Shown here in pieces: positions 43,701-51,752 of a stretch of DNA of 64,000 nt. The stretch spans positions 62,001-126,000 of the forward strand of contig CALTDI010000011.1 of NCBI GenBank assembly GCA_943842505.1. Reading direction: 5' to 3'. The notes beneath the pieces were generated by a model. It searched no databases. It saw only the letters and a program-made list of their open reading frames with translations, and had not been told where the DNA came from. Source of the DNA: an uncultured Pseudomonadales bacterium (lineage in GTDB: Bacteria; Pseudomonadota; Gammaproteobacteria; Pseudomonadales; Pseudohongiellaceae). How positions within the stretch are numbered: position 1 is the first letter of the stretch; the number at the start of each line of letters is the position of its first letter. A program made the position numbers and the translations under genes.

Positions 43701-43811
43701 GACATTTGTATCCTGTGCAGATGCGTAATAAGGCGTGCCCAGCATGCCCAAGGCTACGCTGGTATAGAGAATCGAGCGCTTAAATTTACTAGAACGATTG
43801 TGGGGGGTCAT
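40797..43811 (-). CDS. TonB-dependent receptor
   Basis: Outer-membrane energised uptake receptor. The 1004-aa product has a signal peptide ending near ASAQ, a TonB-box-like VEEVVVTGSYIRR (about 36-48), a plug domain (ISP-type TLSADDLVQQG through AVAGVVNILPY) and a long barrel ending in YARVNYEF with terminal Phe. The large size and extracellular loops fit receptors for peptides or complex organic substrates. AGGGAG precedes the ATG. It is divergent from an exported amidohydrolase gene 586 bp away, which hints at a linked nutrient. Confidence 0.93.
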   Translation of the reverse strand: MTPHNRSSKFKRSILYTSVALGMLGTPYYASAQDTNVEEVVVTGSYIRRSEGIIAASPITTLSADDLVQQGTLNMAQVVQNMTFNNGSGVTNSIQASGASSNSAAFNLRGLGTRATLQLIDGKRVTNPNVQWLLPAIAIQQMDIVTDGAAALYGTDAVAGVVNILPYKSYEGLKIEHFNEEDSRGDFRDQTTSFLWGKDLGAGVDVVVAGSFRHNGTLEWTDRPKLALAGLTDNSGANPANWNVPQRDDNGALLGTTRSTPDPICGTDPVTDPLVQGGNKFGTLALGRCWFPFADTRDFLEQKTQASLYSNINWEVNEDLSLSGQVLWGRWQGHGRQNQGNPGTRFGDLPTVRGELPGNPFRAMAGDGRELFAQPLLDGNGMILSDPYGNQQPLRDANGAVVLANNQFANIATDPNGGVPFNEDVPFSSAWLPFGLANTNPAIFGGPGSDQISRKENDERDMRLAFGADFTVPYLDGWEGSATYMFGQRNVVSAQTQHFSFSAVEQGLNCDQVRDAGACFNPFGAADASPMRTPQAVADAIYTRDRVDDKDTLQTFDLVINGTIAPGGFELPGGTIGAAFGYQRRDETDENVPTFHQQRDDRLNSIGAYPTKFSRTSDSYFAEFSFPILDNLEFSASVRDEQFSTGQGDVVSKFGITYAPADWVTLRATQGEAFIVPTLNQLNAPDSCALSNVDDLFTTFSGFITSCRTGNPNLFSETSDSISVGIDLMPLDGLDIHLTYSETDFVDRIVDTTTQDIVRADFAKFQGATGFVATDANPFPSVAQLTDWVNNPLSDKRIQRDPLDIETTTRINRSETNASTMLVKAWDIQANYSFDLDAFGLGSWGNFRTGLNATYVDTYTWQESILTPVREAKGNQNNSYGAVPVIPEWRANANIGWSLGHHGFNATVRYVDEVIFDANEFSFQRFLRPENLWTSTDIVRAWTQTDMFYTYSDLELLGGSAAISLGARNVFDREAQKTGMIAGAISQIQNPFGRIFYARVNYEF

Positions 43812-44397
43812 TCTGTTACTCCCTGAAGTATTTATATTTTATTATTTAAGACTATATCTTTAATTACTCGCCGTATTACCTTGCGCAGATCACACCGAAT
43901 AAAGCGATTACGTAGGTATATCATACTAACAATGACCCTTCCAACTATTCCTAAAGGGGTATTCCAGACGCTCAAAAGCGCATGAGATGCGTCACCAAAA
44001 GATACAAAAATGCTACTAAAATACTCATTTTTAGCAATATAGAACAGATGTTCGATAACTTGGTGGGGATGTGGCTGATCCGTAATAATTTCTAGTTCCT
44101 GCACCATAAAGGCTGGTAAATCCACTGCTACCGAGGGCCGATTGTGAGCCGCAATTCACAGTTTCCTCCATTTGGGGTTCTACACTTAGCCTAGTTGCAA
44201 AAACCTTGGCTAGGCTTGAGCCAGCTATGGACCTCAGAGTGTCGCGATTCGAGAAGAAGCTCAGGTGCTTAGGCGTGCCGCAACTATCAGCGAACGAAAT
44301 ATAGAGCAGCTTCTGTCTGTGCCAAATTAGAGCCTATTGTCTCAGCGTTGTTTGCTATCATGATTTCCGAACTAGCGTAATAATCTAAGGGGTTGTC
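43812..44397. other. 586-bp divergent intergenic region between the TonB receptor and amidohydrolase genes
   Basis: AT-rich near the receptor start. A 97-codon minus-strand frame (43832-44125, GTG start) could encode a protein beginning MDLPAFMVQELEI, but it has no clear ribosome-binding site or known motif and is not called. Both flanking promoters must lie here; no operator was recognised. Confidence 0.4.
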
Positions 44398-45738
44398 ATG
44401 GTAAGGAATATCCTGTTTGTGGTTTCGATGATTCTCAGTACTGCTCTGTCTGCGCAGGTGGCTGACCAATGGAAGATCATTCATGCCGGCACGCTGCTCA
44501 GCGATGCGCGTGAAGATGTCAGGTCTGAACAAAGTATCATTGTTAGGAATAATGAGATTATTGAAGTGCGCGATGGCTATGTCTTGCCATCACAGGTGAG
44601 CGGTGCGGCGAACGCCAGAGTGATTGATCTAACAGATCAGTTTGTCATGTCTGGCCTCATTGACGCACATACACATATTCTCAGTCAGCAGGAACCAAAC
44701 GGTCGTGAAATTCGCGTTACGCGTTCATCACAACTCAGTACGCTGATGGGGCTTGAGTTTGGTATGCGTACATTGCGAGCCGGGTTTACAACGATTAGGA
44801 ATGTAGGCGGTGATAGAAATGCAATCTTTGCGCTACGCGATGCCATCAATCAAGGGATAGTAATGGGCCCGCGCATTAGAGCCGCAGGTCAGGGGATAAC
44901 GCCAACGGGTGGGCATGGCGATGGCGGTGGTTTTCGTGACGACGTATTTCCTCATCCACATTCCGGAGTTTGCGATGGCGTGGCTGAGTGCCGAAAGGCA
45001 GTACGGACTCAAGTGAAGTATGGCGCCGACCACATAAAATATGTAGCAACAGGAGGCGTGCTTAGTCTGACCGCAACAGGAACTGGCCAGCAATTTACCG
45101 ATGAGGAACAAGTTGCGTTGGTTCAGGCTGCGCATGCGATGGGCAGGAAAGTCGCCGCCCACGCACATGGGAAAATTGGTTTGGAGGCGGCGCTGCGAGC
45201 AGGCGTTGATTCCATAGAGCACGGCTCCTATCTGGACGAGGAGACGGCCGAGCTGTTCGTTCAGACAGGCGCCTATCTGGTGCCGACTCTGATTGCAGGT
45301 TACACAGTGGAGCGAATCGCCACTGAGAGGCCTGATTTTTTCGTTCCCGAGGTTCGACAGAAGGCGCTTGAAGTCGGCCCGGTAATGAGGAATGCGCTTA
45401 GGATCGCCTACGAGCGAGGCGTAAAGATTGCCTTTGGTACCGATGCGGGCGTGAACGATCACGGCACTAACGCCTATGAGATGGTGCTCATGAACGAGGC
45501 GGGTATGGCAGAGCGAGACATACTAATCTCCGCCACTGTCAATGCGGCAGACCTGATGGATCTGACTGACATTACCGGTACCATAGAGGCTGGCAAAGAT
45601 GCAGATATTATTGCCACCGCCGGTAATCCGCTTGAAGATATTTCGGCGCTGATGAGGCCGACCTTTGTCATGGCACGGGGCAATGACGTTAACCTGGATG
45701 TGCCTCCTGTTGATCTGTTTCCCTGGCCAGAAATCTAA
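44398..45738 (+). CDS. Exported amidohydrolase (imidazolonepropionase/prolidase-like)
   Basis: The 446-aa product has a signal peptide ending near LSAQ (about 20) and a metal-dependent amidohydrolase barrel: HTH metal motif in GLIDAHTHIL (about 89-91), bridging lysine in HIKYVATGG, histidines in AHAHG and IEHGS, and aspartate in FGTDAGVN. This set resembles the prolidase-like group of the family. It probably hydrolyses a C-N bond of a peptide or cyclic amide in the periplasm. AAGGGG precedes the ATG. Substrate is not determined. Confidence 0.85.
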   Translation: MVRNILFVVSMILSTALSAQVADQWKIIHAGTLLSDAREDVRSEQSIIVRNNEIIEVRDGYVLPSQVSGAANARVIDLTDQFVMSGLIDAHTHILSQQEPNGREIRVTRSSQLSTLMGLEFGMRTLRAGFTTIRNVGGDRNAIFALRDAINQGIVMGPRIRAAGQGITPTGGHGDGGGFRDDVFPHPHSGVCDGVAECRKAVRTQVKYGADHIKYVATGGVLSLTATGTGQQFTDEEQVALVQAAHAMGRKVAAHAHGKIGLEAALRAGVDSIEHGSYLDEETAELFVQTGAYLVPTLIAGYTVERIATERPDFFVPEVRQKALEVGPVMRNALRIAYERGVKIAFGTDAGVNDHGTNAYEMVLMNEAGMAERDILISATVNAADLMDLTDITGTIEAGKDADIIATAGNPLEDISALMRPTFVMARGNDVNLDVPPVDLFPWPEI

Positions 45739-45793
45739 ATAATTAGTACTGAACAGAGATAGTGGCGCACAGGGTAGGAGTTAATTAGTAGCT

Positions 45794-46543
45794 ATGAAAA
45801 GTGATGAATTTAGGCGTATGTGGGAAGAAATGCAGCGAGATGGCTACTTTACAAACCATCCTCACTATACCGACTTCCACGGCCACAGCCCTTCGAAGGA
45901 AGACCTTGAACTCGACAATGCGGTAATCGCTCTAAACTTCGAGACACAGAACGTGTCGATGCCTGTGCCGTATTCGGACACTCTTGAGAGAAGCATAAAA
46001 AGAACTGAATCGCTGTGGTTGTATAAGATGTTCGATCTGCCCAGAACTGGCACCGCACTGGATATAGGCTGCGGTTTTGGAAGGTCTGTTAACTGGATGG
46101 CTAACAACTACGAAAAAGTAATTGGTACTGATATTTCGGAGCACGTAATTGCCGCGGCGACAAAAAACTGTGAGCATCTGGATAACATAGTTTTCTATGT
46201 AAACGGGCCCGACTCTCTTCCGGCCGACGTTCTACCGGCCAGTGTTGACGTAGCTTATATTTTTACCGTTTTTCAGCATATCCCTCGCGAATATACACAA
46301 AACATTCTCCGCAGCGTCGAGCGAGTGTTAAAGCCCGGTGGCAAGGTCGTCTTCAATCTCCTCTCAAATATAAACGAAGAACTCAATGAGGGAGAGCAGC
46401 ATACGGAATGGGCGATCGGCTATAGCGACGACCAGGCTAGAAATTTGCTCAGGGACTCAGCTCTTAGAGAGGAAAGGCTGGTGCACTGGAGTCGACCAGA
46501 GACGGCTATCAGCTGGCTATGGGTGTCGGGGATTAAGCAATGA
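45794..46543 (+). CDS. SAM-dependent class I methyltransferase
   Basis: The 249-aa product has SAM motif I LDIGCGFGRSVNWMA (about 91-105), motif II VIGTDIS and the post-motif LKPGGKVVFNLLS. The N-terminal 70 residues lack a known domain. Substrate unknown. It follows the amidohydrolase gene by 55 bp on the same strand and may share its transcript. Confidence 0.82.
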   Translation: MKSDEFRRMWEEMQRDGYFTNHPHYTDFHGHSPSKEDLELDNAVIALNFETQNVSMPVPYSDTLERSIKRTESLWLYKMFDLPRTGTALDIGCGFGRSVNWMANNYEKVIGTDISEHVIAAATKNCEHLDNIVFYVNGPDSLPADVLPASVDVAYIFTVFQHIPREYTQNILRSVERVLKPGGKVVFNLLSNINEELNEGEQHTEWAIGYSDDQARNLLRDSALREERLVHWSRPETAISWLWVSGIKQ

Positions 46544-46647
46544 ATGCGGTGGGCTGACTCGTTTGATCAGCTTGCCAGGTTAGTAGCATTGTTTCTAAGC
46601 TTTCCATTGCTAGTCGGCATTGTTCCTCTTCACTCTTCGAGGTTAAA

Positions 46648-46956
46648 ATGAGCGTCATGAAATTTCTACTTCTAGCGGTTCTAACCGCCCTCGTTTCTGC
46701 CTGCAATAGCAATCGTACCTCCTTCTCAGCTATGAGTGAAGGAGAGCTGGCCGCCTTCAATCGGACAGTGCCCCTTGCTGAACAGGTTTATTGCATGGAA
46801 CAGGCTGGAACCTCCACCTATATTCGAAGGCGCGTCTGTCAAACCTATGAGAAGTGGCTGTCCCAGAATGAGAGGGCTACGATGAGGCTGGACGTGTTGA
46901 ATTCGAGTCCCAGTTTCGGTCTGCCTAGCACCATCGGGGATGGTCCCCAGCGTTAA
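46648..46956 (+). CDS. Small lipoprotein of unknown function
   Basis: The 102-aa product has a short lipoprotein signal peptide with lipobox LVSAC (Cys about 19), then a mostly alpha-helical mature part with two more cysteines (VYCMEQ and RVCQTY) that could pair. GAGG lies about 6 bases before the ATG. No family recognised. Confidence 0.6.
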   Translation: MSVMKFLLLAVLTALVSACNSNRTSFSAMSEGELAAFNRTVPLAEQVYCMEQAGTSTYIRRRVCQTYEKWLSQNERATMRLDVLNSSPSFGLPSTIGDGPQR

Positions 46957-47020
46957 TCCAGACAGACACAATCAGGGTGCTTCACTCCCGTAAATCACCT
47001 CGCTGTCTCCCCATGTCTCT

Positions 47021-47041
47021 AGCCCCTTCTTTGACGGGGCT
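47021..47041 (+). terminator. Possible terminator after the small lipoprotein gene
   Basis: Stem AGCCCC (47021-47026) / GGGGCT (47036-47041) with a 9-nt loop, followed by CCCTTCTT, which is not a clean T-tract. Confidence 0.4.
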
Positions 47042-47047
47042 CCCTTC

Positions 47048-47061
47048 TTGATCAAGATCAA
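47048..47061 (+). promoter_or_regulatory. Perfect FNR/Anr-type box upstream of cassette 2
   Basis: TTGAT-CAAG-ATCAA is an exact match to the FNR/Anr consensus palindrome TTGAT-N4-ATCAA. Possible -10 elements TAGAAT (47078-47083) or TACAGT (47084-47089) would put the box centre about 36-42 bases before the transcription start, as in activator-type sites. The cassette 2 ATG is about 165 bases downstream. The match is seen; oxygen control is inferred. Confidence 0.6.
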
Positions 47062-47226
47062 GGTTTCTTCTGATAACTAGAATACAGTCAGCTTTCATCA
47101 GTATTTAGGAAGAATCTGATTTGAAAACTGTTTCTAATAGAATCCAAAATTAAATGTAATCCGCTTAAGTTGATTGTTTCGTGATCGAAGCCGGATTAGA
47201 CCTTGTGATTGAGAAAGGAGAGATAC

Positions 47227-48639
47227 ATGCCAGTTTCAACATTTCTAAATAGGGGCTTGTTGTTTGCCTTTTATTGTCTGGTACTTACGCCAGCCATACA
47301 GGCTCAGGAAGTCACTTTCCACAAAGATATCGAGCCAATTTTGCAGCGCAGTTGTCAAACCTGTCATCGTCCCGCAGGCGTGGCTCCCATGCCACTGATT
47401 GACTATGACCAGGTTGCCCCTTATGCAGGGCTAATAGAATACAAGACCGGCCTCAGGGATCGTGCGGGTGCTATGCCGCCGTGGTACGCAGAGAAAAATG
47501 TGGGCATACAACACTATAAGGATGACCCTTCTCTCAGTGATGAAGAGATAGCGGCTATTTCCACCTGGGCTCGAAGCGGAACTCCCAAGGGAGACGTTGC
47601 AGACGCTCCCGAGGCACTGGTGTTTGATGATGCCACCAAGTGGAAGCTGGGTGAGCCAGACCTGATTGTTAATACTGAAGATTTCTTTATGGAAGCGGGC
47701 CGTCCAGATTGGTGGGGTGAAATTCCAAGCATTCCAACTGGGCTGACGAAAGATCGTTATGTCAAATCGATAGAAATTGTGGAAGTAAACGATGTGGGCG
47801 AAGGGGCCGAAGCGTCTGATACCGTAGGTGGTTTGTTTATTTTTCACCATATGATCTGGCGGACTGAAGTATTGGATGAGAACGGCGACGTGATTCCAGG
47901 TGAGGCCGTCAATTGGCCTGTGCATGAAGTGGGCCGTAATGGTGATGTATTCGATCCAGATGCGGGGCCTCTACTTAAAGCAAATTCTGCCTTCTATACA
48001 GATTCGGTTCACATGCATTCCAATGGGCGTGATACCACCGGACATCTGCAGCTCGGTTTCACTTTTCATCCAGAAGGCTATGAGCCGAAGTATCGCTCTA
48101 GGGTGAGCACTCTAGGTAATGGTGTAGATATCAGCGTAGAGGGTAATGCGAGGGATCAAGAACTCCATGCCTATCAGGTGCTGAGCGAGAACACCAAGGT
48201 CATTACCTTTGAGCCTCATCTTCATGCGCCCGGCGAGCGCATGTGTTTGGAGGCGATCTGGGGTTACACCGTAGAGACTCTTTCCTGTGTGGGCTATGAC
48301 CACAACTGGGTAAGGGGCTATGGGTTTCAGGATGACTACACTCCGCTGCTGCCCGCAGGCACCGTGCTTCACATCACCGGTTATTTCGACAACACCAGTG
48401 CCAATATGAATGTGCCAGATCCGCGTAATTGGCAGGGCTCAGGGAACCGATCGGTAACCAATATGTTCATCGATTTGGGGTCCAGAGTAACTATGACTGA
48501 TGAGCAATTCGACGAAGAAATGGAGAAGCGGCGTCAGAATTTAAACTTGGGGCCTAATGATCACGTGATTGGTTGCCCACTGTGTTTAGCACCACTGGTA
48601 TGGCCGATCGAGGAATCATCGGGTGGTGGAAGCGAGTAG
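47227..48639 (+). CDS. Exported c-type haem protein with Cu-monooxygenase-like region (cassette 2, first gene)
   Basis: Paralogue of the gene at 32.5 kb, closely similar throughout. The 470-aa product has a signal peptide ending near AIQAQ, haem motif CQTCH, then HH in FIFHHMIW, HMH in SVHMHSNG, HLH and Met in PHLHAPGERM and a C-terminal CPLC. The ATG at 47227 is chosen for AAAGGAGAG just upstream; an in-frame TTG at 47209 is unlikely. All candidate metal ligands noted in cassette 1 are conserved, which argues both copies are functional. The partner gene follows after 105 bp. Confidence 0.75.
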   Translation: MPVSTFLNRGLLFAFYCLVLTPAIQAQEVTFHKDIEPILQRSCQTCHRPAGVAPMPLIDYDQVAPYAGLIEYKTGLRDRAGAMPPWYAEKNVGIQHYKDDPSLSDEEIAAISTWARSGTPKGDVADAPEALVFDDATKWKLGEPDLIVNTEDFFMEAGRPDWWGEIPSIPTGLTKDRYVKSIEIVEVNDVGEGAEASDTVGGLFIFHHMIWRTEVLDENGDVIPGEAVNWPVHEVGRNGDVFDPDAGPLLKANSAFYTDSVHMHSNGRDTTGHLQLGFTFHPEGYEPKYRSRVSTLGNGVDISVEGNARDQELHAYQVLSENTKVITFEPHLHAPGERMCLEAIWGYTVETLSCVGYDHNWVRGYGFQDDYTPLLPAGTVLHITGYFDNTSANMNVPDPRNWQGSGNRSVTNMFIDLGSRVTMTDEQFDEEMEKRRQNLNLGPNDHVIGCPLCLAPLVWPIEESSGGGSE

Positions 48640-48744
48640 TAACGATATAGAGCGACTAGGCTTCACTTCACCATGGAGGGAGTCTGGTCTGGAAACATCA
48701 ATCTAGATTTAGGAGCATCGACGCTCTTAACAGACAGGTGAGAT

Positions 48745-49761
48745 ATGAAAACCGAGAAACTATTTGGATTTATGGCCGCAGTGCTTGCTGCTACATTAAC
48801 TGTACTGCCTTCTATCGCGAGCGCAGATCAGGCGTATGGCTATACTAGAAATACCTATACCCATGGTCAGCACGTTGATGTGGCCTATGAAGGCTGGCTC
48901 GAGAATGATGATGGAACTTACACTCTCACGTTTGGCTATTTTAATCATAACTGGGAAGAAGAGCTCGATGTTCCGGTTGGGATAAACAATCGCTTCACAA
49001 CTGGCGAGGCGGACCGTGGACAGCCTACCCACTTCCTGCCCCGGCGCAACAGGTTCACCTTCGATATCATCGTTCCAAGTGATTTTGGCGACGAGGGAGA
49101 ATTGGCCTGGGAGTTAACTTCACCTAACGGTCTGACTCGAACCGCCTACGGAACACTCCGTGAAGATTACAAGATTGATAATATTATCATCATGTCTGAG
49201 ACAGGAGCTCTGGGGGCAGGGTCGTCAGATGCCGAAACCAGAGCAAATATCCCTCCGGTTAGTGAATTAATCGGAGACGAGACTCGAACTGCGCGTGTAG
49301 GCGAGCCGCTGACTTTTCAGACTCGAGTAAGCGATGATGGTGTGCCGACTCCCTTTGATCCGATGAAACGCGCCAGGTTAATTGGCGGTGCTGCCGCCGC
49401 TCTTGCAACACCCGCTATGATTCGTAAGAGAATGATGGACATGGCGCCGATTAGACCTACTGTTGCCAAGAACAACGGCCTGTACCTGTCATGGAATGTC
49501 TATCGTGCTCCTGAGTCAGTGTCGGGTAATGTGAAAGAGTCTGTTACTTTCGACCCGCCGCAGATCAAGCCCTGGGAAGATACTCGCACTTCTGCTAATT
49601 CGCCTTGGAGCTGGTTGTGGATTCCACCTAAGCTTCCGGAGGATGGAGTTCACGAAGTGTCAGTCACGTTTGATGAGCCGGGTACTTACCTGCTCTGGGG
49701 GCGGGCAGACGATGGCGGGCTTTACACTGATCAGTATCTGACGGTTAATGTTACTCGTTAA
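48745..49761 (+). CDS. Exported protein of unknown family, partner in cassette 2
   Basis: Paralogue of the partner at 34.0 kb. The 338-aa product has a signal peptide ending near IASA (about 27) and shares the blocks GQHVDVAYEGW, HNWEEE, RGQPTHFLPRRNRFTF, ETGALGAGSS, SWNVYRAP and FDEPGTYLLWGRADDGG. It is predicted periplasmic and beta-rich. The spacing to its haem partner is 105 bp here versus 2 bp in cassette 1. No named family recognised. Confidence 0.7.
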   Translation: MKTEKLFGFMAAVLAATLTVLPSIASADQAYGYTRNTYTHGQHVDVAYEGWLENDDGTYTLTFGYFNHNWEEELDVPVGINNRFTTGEADRGQPTHFLPRRNRFTFDIIVPSDFGDEGELAWELTSPNGLTRTAYGTLREDYKIDNIIIMSETGALGAGSSDAETRANIPPVSELIGDETRTARVGEPLTFQTRVSDDGVPTPFDPMKRARLIGGAAAALATPAMIRKRMMDMAPIRPTVAKNNGLYLSWNVYRAPESVSGNVKESVTFDPPQIKPWEDTRTSANSPWSWLWIPPKLPEDGVHEVSVTFDEPGTYLLWGRADDGGLYTDQYLTVNVTR

Positions 49762-49810
49762 TATTCTCGAAGCTACCCCGAGAAGTTTAGTTGAGAGATA
49801 AATAAAACTT

Positions 49811-49844
49811 AACCAGAGGAGGAGAGTCTTCCTCTGGTTTTTTT
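49811..49844 (+). terminator. Rho-independent terminator of cassette 2
   Basis: Ten-base stem AACCAGAGGA (49811-49820) / TCCTCTGGTT (49830-49839) with a 9-nt loop, followed by T to 49844. It separates the cassette from the CopC-like gene. Confidence 0.9.
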
Positions 49845-49869
49845 ATGATTGAGCAGTAGGGAGATCGAT

Positions 49870-50400
49870 GTGAGTAATGTAGCAAGGGCAGGGGAAAAAG
49901 AGACTTCCGAAGCAACGAGAAAATATCGGATAATTAATTCGAGATTCTTATTGTCTATCAGCTTTCTGCTTTCACTGTTGTTCAGTCCACTACTTGCAGC
50001 TCAGCATAATATGCACGGCATGTCCAACAGCGGTGGTTTGCTAGATTCAAGTATGCCGGCCGACAATGAGGTGCTTGCCAGGGCCCCTCAATCGATCATG
50101 CTGAATTTTGCGTCTGAAGTGCGGCTTGTGAAGCTAGCCCTAAAAGAAACCAAGCAGGGTGAGATTCTTATCGATTTCCGTTACGACCCTCAAGCAGCTA
50201 TGCGCTATATGCAGAAATTGCCGATGCTAGCGGCAGCCGATTATTATAAGGTCGAGTGGGCCGCACTCAGGGCATCGGGTGAACTCGTTAGAGGTAGTTT
50301 CTATTTTTCATTTGGTGATAATGCCAAGCCCCCATCTGAATACATGAATGAGATGGATCATGAAATGATGATCATGGCGCCGGATTATCGATTGCTCTAA
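49870..50400 (+). CDS. CopC-like periplasmic copper-binding protein
   Basis: The about 176-aa product has an N-terminal membrane/signal segment (about 29-42) ending near LLAAQ and a mature N-terminus HNMHGMSN, rich in His and Met as in copper-binding CopC/YobA proteins. The rest fits the CopC beta-barrel: PADNEVLARAPQSIMLNF, VRLVKLAL, YYKVEWAALRASGELVRGSFYFSFG. It ends with a Met-rich tail. GTG at 49870 with TAGGGAG upstream is preferred to the TTG at 49849. Placement right after cassette 2 suggests copper supply to its product. Confidence 0.75.
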   Translation: MSNVARAGEKETSEATRKYRIINSRFLLSISFLLSLLFSPLLAAQHNMHGMSNSGGLLDSSMPADNEVLARAPQSIMLNFASEVRLVKLALKETKQGEILIDFRYDPQAAMRYMQKLPMLAAADYYKVEWAALRASGELVRGSFYFSFGDNAKPPSEYMNEMDHEMMIMAPDYRLL

Positions 50401-50467
50401 TCATTGTTCGAAAATAAATCTGGAACTTCGCCAGCTTCATCTGCTGCTATTTGAGCGCCCATTACAA

Positions 50468-50770
50468 TCAGCGCTTAGCTGACATCTGTGCGCTTCTTTC
50501 ATTGCTGCATTCATAGGAGCCCATCTTAAATTCTCGACAGATCAGGGGGCGATTTTCATAGATCGAACACTTCAGGGTTTCACGGTCTAGGGCTGAGCAC
50601 CAGCCGTCCTCTAAACGTAACATCGTTTCTGCGCCCCATTCATCGACTGCAATATGAACATCCGGAACACCTGTGTCACTTATAATCATGACCTCTAAGC
50701 GGCAGCAGCAAGCCTGACAGTTCGAGCAGCTGATTTCGGTTTTGGATAGATTTTTACTTTTAATAGTCAT
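50468..50770 (-). CDS. YkgJ-family cysteine-cluster protein
   Basis: The 100-aa product has the cysteine cluster CSNCQACCC (about 15-23), WCSALD, LKCSIYENRPLICREF and a final YEC, the pattern of the YkgJ/UPF0153 family proposed to bind zinc or iron-sulfur. Function unknown. It is cytoplasmic, without signal peptide. Confidence 0.8.
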   Translation of the reverse strand: MTIKSKNLSKTEISCSNCQACCCRLEVMIISDTGVPDVHIAVDEWGAETMLRLEDGWCSALDRETLKCSIYENRPLICREFKMGSYECSNERSAQMSAKR

Positions 50771-50876
50771 GTAGTTAATCGATAAAAATAATCGGCTGTC
50801 TTCTTAAGTTCTTAAGTTAAAAATAGTAGATATTGGCTTGTGTTGGCAGCACAGATCCAGCGTTTCAAAGAATAAG

Positions 50877-51047
50877 TCAGTGATCGGTTGAGTCATCTGA
50901 CTTTGCCTTCGACGCGATGCCGACAACTATAAAGACTATACCTATGGGGATAAGCTCAGATCTGTCGTTGCCGAATATACTGGGCAACATGAGCAAGACC
51001 CCTCCCAAGATCCAAAGTAGGGACGTGTGCTTTTCAAATCCAATCAT
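50877..51047 (-). CDS. 56-aa two-helix membrane protein
   Basis: ATG at 51047 to TGA at 50877-50879 encodes a peptide with two hydrophobic helices (LLWILGGVLLMLPSIFG and LIPIGIVFIVVGIA) joined by a polar turn NDRSE, and a charged C-terminus. AGAGGG lies immediately upstream, rather close to the ATG. It is a convincing small membrane protein; it lies between the cytochrome c gene and the YkgJ-type gene on the same strand. Function unknown. Confidence 0.55.
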   Translation of the reverse strand: MIGFEKHTSLLWILGGVLLMLPSIFGNDRSELIPIGIVFIVVGIASKAKSDDSTDH

Positions 51048-51081
51048 TCCCTCTTTAGCTTTAGCTACTAATTTTCATAAA

Positions 51082-51533
51082 TTATCGATTTACCCTGTGG
51101 CAGTTAACACAGCCGCCTGCAACTCGACCGGCAAAATAATAGCTGGGCGGGTCTAAGGCTGCAGTATTGCGGGCCTGTTCGACATCGCTCACAAATTCTT
51201 TCATAAAATCTTGTAGAAAGGGGTGGCTGGAACCTGCTTCGCCAGCTTGTAGATTAGACGCGATCCTCCGGATATTACCCAATGACCCCAATACTTGCTG
51301 CTGTTGAGCCGGTCGCACTACATTGTTTTCCGCTAGCGCCTGATCAAGTAGTTGTAGCTGAAACGCCATTTGTTCCATGCGTGAGCGTAACTCCTGGCCC
51401 GTGACGTATTTGAAATCGGGCGGATAGGTGATCGTACGAACAGCGCCCGCAAAATCGCTGCACCCACTAATAAGCATAATGGTCGAAAAAGTAGAAGTGA
51501 GCGCAGGATGCTGGGAAATCGTTGAATATTCAT
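51082..51533 (-). CDS. Cytochrome c lipoprotein with C-terminal haem site, apparently frameshifted near the N-terminus
   Basis: The main frame (51082-51477) encodes a helical protein ending in haem motif CVNCH, as in class II cytochromes c. Its first ATG gives only five residues before the lipobox LISGC, too short for a signal peptide. An overlapping frame from ATG 51533 gives MNIQRFPSILRSLLLF. Adding one base to the five-base A run (plus strand 51486-51490) joins them into a normal lipoprotein signal peptide ending FSTIMLISGC. So either a real frameshift or a homopolymer sequencing error is present. Confidence 0.65.
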
Positions 51534-51752
51534 AGAGGCAAGTTCCTTAAAACCTATAGTGGAAACTCAAGGCTGTTAGTTGCTGCTTCGAGATTCATAA
51601 AGTTTGGACATATAGCCGACGCGCTATTTTTCTCTGTGTTGGATCAAGTTTACCCGCCGCTTCGCACTTTTCAAACAAATAGTTCGGAAAGCGATCATCG
51701 AGAGATTTTAGATGCTGAAGGTTGCATGTATATCTCACTAAAACGCTGTGCT

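Noticed and set aside
43832-44125. 97-aa minus-strand frame upstream of the TonB receptor
   Set aside because: GTG start without a ribosome-binding site, no motif, AT-rich control region.
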